A program made the position numbers and the translations under genes. A stretch of 64,000 nucleotides of DNA, taken from Rhyzopertha dominica. Taxonomy: Eukaryota > Arthropoda > Insecta > Coleoptera > Bostrichidae. Under the pieces are notes generated by a model. The model made no database searches. It saw only the letters and a program-made list of their open reading frames with translations, and was not told the origin of the DNA. The stretch is from contig QCXZ01000137.1 in assembly GCA_025024175.1 (NCBI GenBank), positions 69,874,680 through 69,938,679 on the forward strand, read 5' to 3'. The number at the start of each line of letters is the position of its first letter. Position 1 is the stretch's first letter. Of the stretch, positions 57,662 to 64,000 are shown one piece after another.

Positions 57662-60551
57662 AAGGCTGATCGTCATCTCGAATCCGCCCGCCAATGTTAA
57701 AAAAAAAACAATTATAAGGGTTGCTGACGTCGGCACAATTGAGCACAAAACCGGTATTAGATTTTTAATATTGCAAAAAAAAGCGGGGCTGACCGTCAAC
57801 CTGGCCCCGCCCGCCATTGTTTTAAAAAAATTAAATATAAGGGTTGCTGCACAAAACTCCCTGACACCGGCACATTTCAGCACAAAACGAGCACAATTCA
57901 TTGCCGTAATTAGATTTTGAATATTCCCAAAAAAAGCGGGGCTGACCGTCAACCTGGCCCCGCCCGCCATTGTTTTTAAAAAATTAAATATAAGGGTTGC
58001 TGCACAAAACTCTCTGACACCGGCACATTTCAGCACAAAACGAGCACAATTCATTGCTGTAATTAGATTTTGAATATTCCCAAAAAAAGCGGGGCTGACC
58101 GTCAACCTGGCCCCGCCCGCCATTGTTTTTAAAGAATTAAATATAAGGGTTGCTGCACAAAACTCCCTGACACCGGCACATTTCAGCACAAAACGAGCAC
58201 AATTCATTGCCATAAATAGATTTTGAATATTCCCAAAAAAAGCGGGGCTGACCGTCAACCTGGCCCCGCCCGCCATTGTTTTTAAAAAATTAAATATAAG
58301 GGTTGCTGCACAAAACTCCCTGACACCGGCACATTTCAGCACAAAACGAGCTCAATTCATTGCCATAAATAGATTTTGAATATTCCCAAAAAAAGCGGGG
58401 CTGACCGTCAACCTGGCCCCGCCCGCCATTGTTTTAAAAAAATTAAATATAAGGGTTGCTGCACAAAACTCCCTGACACCGGCACATTTCAGCACAAAAC
58501 GAGCACAATTCATTGCCATAAATAGATTTTGAATATTCCCAAAAAAAGCGGGGCTGACCGTCAACCTGGCCCCGCCCGCCATTGTTTTAAAAAAATTAAA
58601 TATAAGGGTTACTGCACAAAACTCCCTGACACCGGCACATTTCAGCACAAAACGAGCACAATTCATTGCCGTAATTAGATTTTGAATATTCCCAAAAAAA
58701 GCGGGGCTGACCGTCACCTTGCCCCGCCCGCCATTGTTTTAAAAAATTAAATATAAGGGTTGCTGCACAAAACTCTCTGACACCGGCACATTTCAGCACA
58801 AAACGAGCACAATTCCTTGCGGTAATTAGATTTTGAATATTCCCAAAAAAAGCGGGGCTGACCGTCAACCTGGCCCCGCCCGCCATTGTTTTTAAAGAAT
58901 TAAATATAAGGGTTGCTGCACAAAACTCCCTGACACCGGCACATTTCAGCACAAAACGAGCACAATTCATTGCCATAAATAGATTTTGAATATTCCCAAA
59001 AAAAGCGGGGCTGACCGTCAACCTGGCCCCGCCCGCCATTGCTTTTAAAAAGTTAAATATAAGGGTTGCTGCACAAAACTCCCTGACACCGGCACATTTC
59101 AGCACAAAACGAGCACAATTCATTGCCATAAATAGATTTTGAATATTCCCAAAAAAAGCGGGGCTGGCCGTCAACCTGGCCCCGCCCGCCATTGTTTTAA
59201 AAAAATTAAATATAAGGGTTGCTGCACAAAACTCCCTGACACCGGCACATTTCAGCACAAAACGAGCACAATTCATTGCCGTAATTAGATTTTGAATATT
59301 CCCAAAAAAAGCGGGGCTGACCGTCAACCTGGCCCCGCCCGCCATTGTTTTTAAAGAATTAAATATAAGGGTTGCTGCACAAAACTCCCTGACACCGGCA
59401 CATTTCAGCACAAAACGAGCACAATTCATTGCCATAAATAGATTTTGAATATTCCCAAAAAAAGCGGGGCTGACCGTCAACCTGGCCCCGCCCGCCATTG
59501 TTTTTAAAGAATTAAATATAAGGGTTGCTGCACAAAACTCCCTGACCGCCGGCACATTTCAGCACAAAACGAGCACAATTCATTGCCATAAATAGATTTT
59601 GAATATTCCCAAAAAAAGCGGGGCTGACCGTCAACCTGGCCCCGCCCGCCATTGTTTTTAAAAAATTAAATATAAGGGTTGCTGCACAAAACTCCCTGAC
59701 ACCGGCACATTTCAGCACAAAACGAGCACAATTCATTGCCGTAATTAGATTTTGAATATTCCCAAAAAAAGCGGGGCTGACCGTCAACCTGGCCCCGCCC
59801 GCCATTGTTTTAAAAAAATTAAATATAAGGGTTGCTGCACAAAACTCTCTGACACCGGCACATTTCAGCACAAAACGAGCACAATTCATTGCTGTAATTA
59901 GATTTTGAATATTCCCAAAAAAAGCGGGGCTGACCGTCAACCTGGCCCCGCCCGCCATTGTTTTTAAAGAATTAAATATAAGGGTTGCTGCACAAAACTC
60001 CCTGACACCGGCACATTTCAGCACAAAACGAGCACAATTCATTGCCATAAATAGATTTTGAATATTCCCAAAAAAAGCGGGGCTGACCGTCAACCTGGCC
60101 CCGCCCGCCATTGTTTTAAAAAAATTAAATATAAGGGTTGCTGCACAAAACTCCCTGACACCGGCACATTTCAGCACAAAACGAGCACAATTCATTGCCA
60201 TAAATAGATTTTGAATATTCCCAAAAAAAGCGGGGCTGACCGTCAACCTGGCCCCGCCCGCCATTGTTTTTAAAAAATTAAATATAAGGGTTGCTGCACA
60301 AAACTCCCTGACACCGGCACATTTCAGTACAAAACGAGCACAATTCATTGCCGTAATTAGATTTTGAATATTCCCAAAAAAAGCGGGGCTGACCGTCAAG
60401 CTGGCCCCGCCAAATGATTATTTAATTAAGCATATAAGGGTTGCTGCACAAAACTTTTTAATAGCAGCACAATTCAGCACAAAACTAGCACAATTCATCC
60501 CTATATTGTAATTGTAAAAATTTGATCGGGCGGGGCCAACTTGACACACCC
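57662..60551 (-). repeat. Right Foldback arm: about 18 inverted 153-bp repeats
   Basis: The same unit as in the left arm, in reverse orientation, with GCGGGGCTGACCGTCA about every 153 bp from 57783 to 60382. The innermost unit (57662-57785) and the outermost unit (60400-60551) are diverged, the latter matching the outermost left unit. This arm has more than twice as many units as the left arm. Confidence 0.9.
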
Positions 60552-60560
60552 CGTGTCCCG
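60552..60560. repeat. Right 9-bp target duplication
   Basis: CGTGTCCCG, identical to 42656-42664. Confidence 0.85.
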
Positions 60561-60960
60561 TGGGTTCACTTAGGTTGACTGTGTTTTTAAAAATGGTTTT
60601 CTATGCTCTTCTAGTTGGTATTCGATCGGAGTCTCTGGTTAGAACGAAAAAATATGATTTCCAAACCCAGCCTCTGAATAATTATTAACGGAAGTTATTT
60701 TGCCGAGAACGCAAAAGCATTTCGCGTTCGAGATACAAACAATATTTTTCCGAAAACTGCAATAAAATCTTATGTATGTATAATTTAATTTCAATCAAGA
60801 CATTTTAGGTGCGGTGGCGTTGCCTGTCATAACGATAGCAACCTAATAAACAATAAACATTGTTTGTCAGAAAAAGTAATTTCAAATTTACTAAAATATA
60901 TTGTAATCATTCAAATTCTAAATGGCGTGAAAGAGTATTTAATTAAAAATGAGCGCGTAA
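60561..60960. other. Spacer between Foldback element and Crypton relic
   Basis: No gene recognised. ATGAGCGCGTAA at 60949-60960 may be the mutated start of the recombinase that follows, because the frame after this stop is open and continues into it. Confidence 0.45.
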
Positions 60961-61860
60961 AGGGAGGAGCATTTACCAGGAGAAGTATTGGAAGCGGCGC
61001 AGTGTGCTGTTTCACAATTAATCCGCAAAAAATCGACGAGACAGTACGAGATCGCCTACAACGAATTTAAAGCGTGGAGCAGTTCAAAGAAAATTCTAAA
61101 ATTGTCCGAAGTGGTATTACTGGCATATTTCGGACATAAAATTAATAAAGTTAAACCTTCGACATGGTCAGTATATTCAATGCTAAAATGTACAATGAAT
61201 GCCAAAGAAAATGTTAATACCAGGATCTTTTCGAAACTAATACCATATTTGAAAAACAAATCGGTTGCATACCGTCCAAAAAAGTACAGAATTCTAACGA
61301 AAGAAGTAATTGAGAGATTTTTAAGGTAATTCAAATTAATATAAATCTATCAACTTATCTAATTCTGAGCAACTTTTTGGGTCATTTCAATTATTGGTGT
61401 TTGTGAAGCTTTGAGAAGAAATGAGCTACTGAAAATAACGACAGATGATGTAGAAGACAACAAATCAATTATTATTATAAGAATTCCTCATTCCAAAACT
61501 CATACCCTGCGATGTTTGGTCATTTCAAGTCCAGACCAAATACTGTGCTTTAGGTNCGGCAGTTACTACAAGTTAAAGAAAATGTGTTAACCAAGTGGTT
61601 GGCGTCAACAAAAGAAGGAATGTGCCAAAAGGAATAGCAACGTATCTCAATTTGCATCATCCAGAAATTTATACAGCGCACTGCTTCAGACGTTCTTCCG
61701 TCACTCTGTTAGCCGACGTAGGCGCCGATATTACCACGGTTAAACGACATGGGGGGGGGGTGGCGTTCCAGTACAGTAGCGGAGATTTATGTAGAAGATT
61801 CTATTCAAAATAAAAATTTCAGTCGTAAATAAACTGTTACCATCTTCAGCAGAGCCTACA
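60961..61860 (+). pseudogene. Crypton-like tyrosine recombinase, broken
   Basis: The - frame-by-frame reading of the + strand gives: EEHLPGEVLEAAQCAVSQLI (from 60964), KSTRQYEIAYNEFKAWSSSK, and on to EVIERFLR (to 61326). After a gap of about 70 bp comes GVCEALRRNELLKITTDDVE (catalytic Arg in ALRRNEL, near 61400) with SKTH. After an N at 61557 come NVPKGIATYLNLHHPEIYTA and HCFRRSSVTLLADVGADITT (H-x-x-R). The final HGGW...Y block at 61748-61800 is shifted by a run of ten G where six would keep frame; past it VAEIYVEDSIQNK appears, with the likely nucleophile Tyr. The order fits the Crypton-type recombinases common in insects. No ends were identified. Confidence 0.65.
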
Positions 61861-63847
61861 GAACTTACCAACAATACAAATAGCACTAGATCTGGCATAA
61901 ATTTGACTCACTGCAATATCGGTACTTTCAATTTACATGTAGTGCAAAATAAATTGTAACCGTCTTGTTACTGTTTTTTATATACCTAATAGTCATTGTT
62001 TTGTTATTAAAATGTTATATTATGTAAAATGAATATTAATAAAACCATAAATAACTAAACAAGTTTCGAAAGAATTATAAATTACTTCAAGATTTGTTTT
62101 ATGTTCTAGACGGACAAATATTTTGGCGTTCTAGAACACAAAAGTATTTCGCAGCTAGGTGACAAGAGGTTCCCTTTGTCAACTGAAAATGTAACGAAAA
62201 TGTCAGTTTTCGAAAAATAAAGATTTACTGTTTTGCATATCTTCCACAGTTAAAGCTATTGAAATTGGGAGATAAGTGAAGTTTCCTTTTGCAATTGCAT
62301 GAAATACATTGTTAATGGTGTTCCTCAAAGAGACACATCTTTATAATTTTATCATTTACAGGTATCCGACAATTATATTTGTCCAAGAATTTTTGTCTTT
62401 TAAAAGGTACAAACAGTGTCATATTTATTTAATAGTTAAAATGCAAAACATTTTTTCTGTCACAACTGAATTACATCAAAATTTCATGTCAACGAAATGA
62501 TTTATTTTTTTCCATTAAATTTGAAATCACAATGAATTTTGGGGCTTTTATCAACGTTTGTTCATGGGTAAATCTGTAAAATTGTTTGAAAAAAATCGAC
62601 GCACTTAATTCACTTCTCGAAACGATTGCGATGCACAAACAGAATCACAATTCTGTTGAAAATGGACAAATGAATCAATTTTTCATTACTATGTAATTGG
62701 AATTTCAGAACTTTTTTGTGAAAATCGACTAAACATTATTCACTTTACACTACGAAATGAGACTTGATTAACAATTTCAAATTAACTGAATGAAATGCGT
62801 TAACAAAAGAAAGGTCGCGCTTTCAAAACTTCTCGTTTTACCGAAATCATTAAAATAGATTATTCCATAAAAAGTTTCCGATTTTTAGTTTTTCTTTGTT
62901 CAAAACAAAAGAAGGATCCACAAATGATCTTTCCCTCAGTTTTGCTGGAAACGAAAAATTTATATATTTTTGATTTTTATAAACCGGATTTTTTTATGAA
63001 TACCTTCCAAGGAGCGTGACCAAAACAAGAAACAATTACAAGAACCATGAGTTATGGTCGTGAGATGATACAAAAATCTTATATGACAAAATGCACTTTT
63101 AGCTATTCTCGAATTTTTTAATTTTATAGGAAACATTTCGAATTTTTTTCCACAAAAACGTTATTAAGACTATTATGAACATAAAAAATGAGGTAAATTG
63201 GCCCAGCCGTTCTCATTTTAATTTTTAATTATTTAAATTTTTTATTTGATTATAATAATTGTTGTACGAAGTTTGTTTCAAAACCCAGCAAAAGTAATTT
63301 ATATTCGGTTCGGCTCTATGTAACCCTTCTTCTAAAAATGGGCGACAAAAAATAAAATTGACATATGAGAGGAGCTGTTGGTGACCATTTGTAGCATTTA
63401 ATTAAATAAATGAAATGTAATTTTGAAAACGGGTTGTACTAAAGTAAAAAGATACATGGGTATAATATTGATGAAAAGACATTTTGATGGCCTTAAAGTA
63501 AATTCCTGTTTAACTTCTGTTTAGGATAAAAAAATACATGTTGTCCCTCTATAGGGCTTAAAGCTGGTTAATATATATATCATTAAAATTTCGAAAAGAG
63601 AATAATAATAATAATAATAATATATTTATTCATTTGTATCATGTACATGGTGTAGAATAAGTCAAAAAGAAAATAGCAATAATTAATATAACATATAATG
63701 TGATCTCATACACCTTAACTACTTGCGCACAACAAAAAGCGTATTATTATATTAATTAAATATTCATAATATACAGTAATCCTTGTTATAAAAAAATTAC
63801 TGCGATGTATAAGGAAAGCTTTTTAAACTGTTTTTTTTTGCTTTCAG
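61861..63847. other. End of the 53-kb kinase intron, nothing recognised
   Basis: AT-rich intron, with an AAT trinucleotide microsatellite at about 63600-63622 and no gene. Closes with TTGCTTTCAG at 63847. Confidence 0.55.
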
Positions 63848-64000
63848 GTGCGAGATGGCTACAGGCTCGACAAACCAGAGCACTGCAGGAGGGAGCTGTA
63901 CAACATAATGTACTACTGTTGGGATAAAGATCCTAAACAGAGGCCATCATTCACCGAGTGCGTGGAACTGTTAGAAAAGCTATTAATGTCTGAAACAGAT
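63848..64000 (+). CDS. Cad96Ca: Receptor tyrosine kinase exon, C-lobe (Cad96Ca-like), partial
   Basis: Fifty-one codons to the window edge, phase 0: VRDGYRLDKPEHCRRELYNI, MYYCWDKDPKQRPSF, TECVELLEKLLMSETD. It follows directly from the MKK end of exon 10277-10558. The CW..D...RP.F block is the conserved kinase C-lobe (subdomain XI), and the arginine that salt-bridges the APE glutamate is present. The exon continues beyond 64000, so its end and the stop are unknown. Confidence 0.85.
   Translation, partial: MRDGYRLDKPEHCRRELYNIMYYCWDKDPKQRPSFTECVELLEKLLMSETD

Larger units (their letters stand above)
42665..60551 (+). mobile_element. Foldback (MULE-superfamily) transposon, as assembled 17.9 kb
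   Basis: Ends are exact inverted repeats over at least 33 bp (left GGTGTGTCAAGTTGGCCCCG ..., right its complement), with only the outermost base differing, inside the 9-bp duplication. Left arm 42665-43830 and right arm 57662-60551 are tandem arrays of a 153-bp unit in opposite orientation. Unequal arms made of tandem repeats are the hallmark of Foldback elements. The core encodes a spliced transposase with a C-terminal protease-like domain. The core and part of the left arm occur twice, separated by a 100-N gap. If that is an assembly error, the real element is about 10.5 kb. Confidence 0.88.

Noticed and set aside
57662..60551. Regularly spaced repeats as a CRISPR array
   Set aside because: Units are contiguous 153-bp tandem repeats without unique spacers, in a eukaryotic genome.

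Overview
The window is AT-rich animal nuclear DNA with spliced genes, long introns, many transposon relics, scattered single Ns and one 100-N gap, so it comes from a draft assembly. The kinase exons and the types of transposon suggest an insect. A beetle is possible, but nothing in the sequence proves the order.

Layout. (1) On the + strand, three exons at 5370-5704, 10277-10558 and 63848-64000 join in phase and encode most of a receptor tyrosine kinase domain of the Cad96Ca (stitcher) type. The gene starts left of the window and continues past its right end. Its intron 10559-63847 is 53.3 kb long. (2) Inside that intron, on the - strand, lies a complete 11-exon alpha-catenin-like gene (42073 down to 18324). 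All splice phases close, giving an 878-residue protein. (3) From 42665 to 60551 lies a Foldback-type DNA transposon flanked by a 9-bp target duplication. Its inverted arms are arrays of a 153-bp repeat. It encodes a two-exon, about 1045-residue protein that I read as a MULE-type transposase followed by a ubiquitin-specific-protease-like domain. The core appears twice around the N gap; the copies differ mainly by homopolymer indels, and I suspect a false duplication of one element. (4) Next to it (60961-61860) is a broken Crypton-like tyrosine recombinase. (5) In an alpha-catenin intron (27808-29105) sits an intact DD37E Tc1/mariner element with perfect 27-bp ends. (6) Older relics fill the introns: two pogo-like transposases, two mariner-like fragments, a THAP-containing relic, several MITEs, large palindromes and a tRNA-like (SINE) fragment.

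The two host genes are both cell-surface or adhesion-related (receptor kinase; cadherin-catenin-actin linker), but nothing in the sequence shows they work together beyond the nested arrangement. The most unusual content is the Foldback element: the predicted transposase-deubiquitinase fusion, the helically phased TGTGC motifs in its arm repeats, and its position about 0.6 kb upstream of the alpha-catenin-like start codon.
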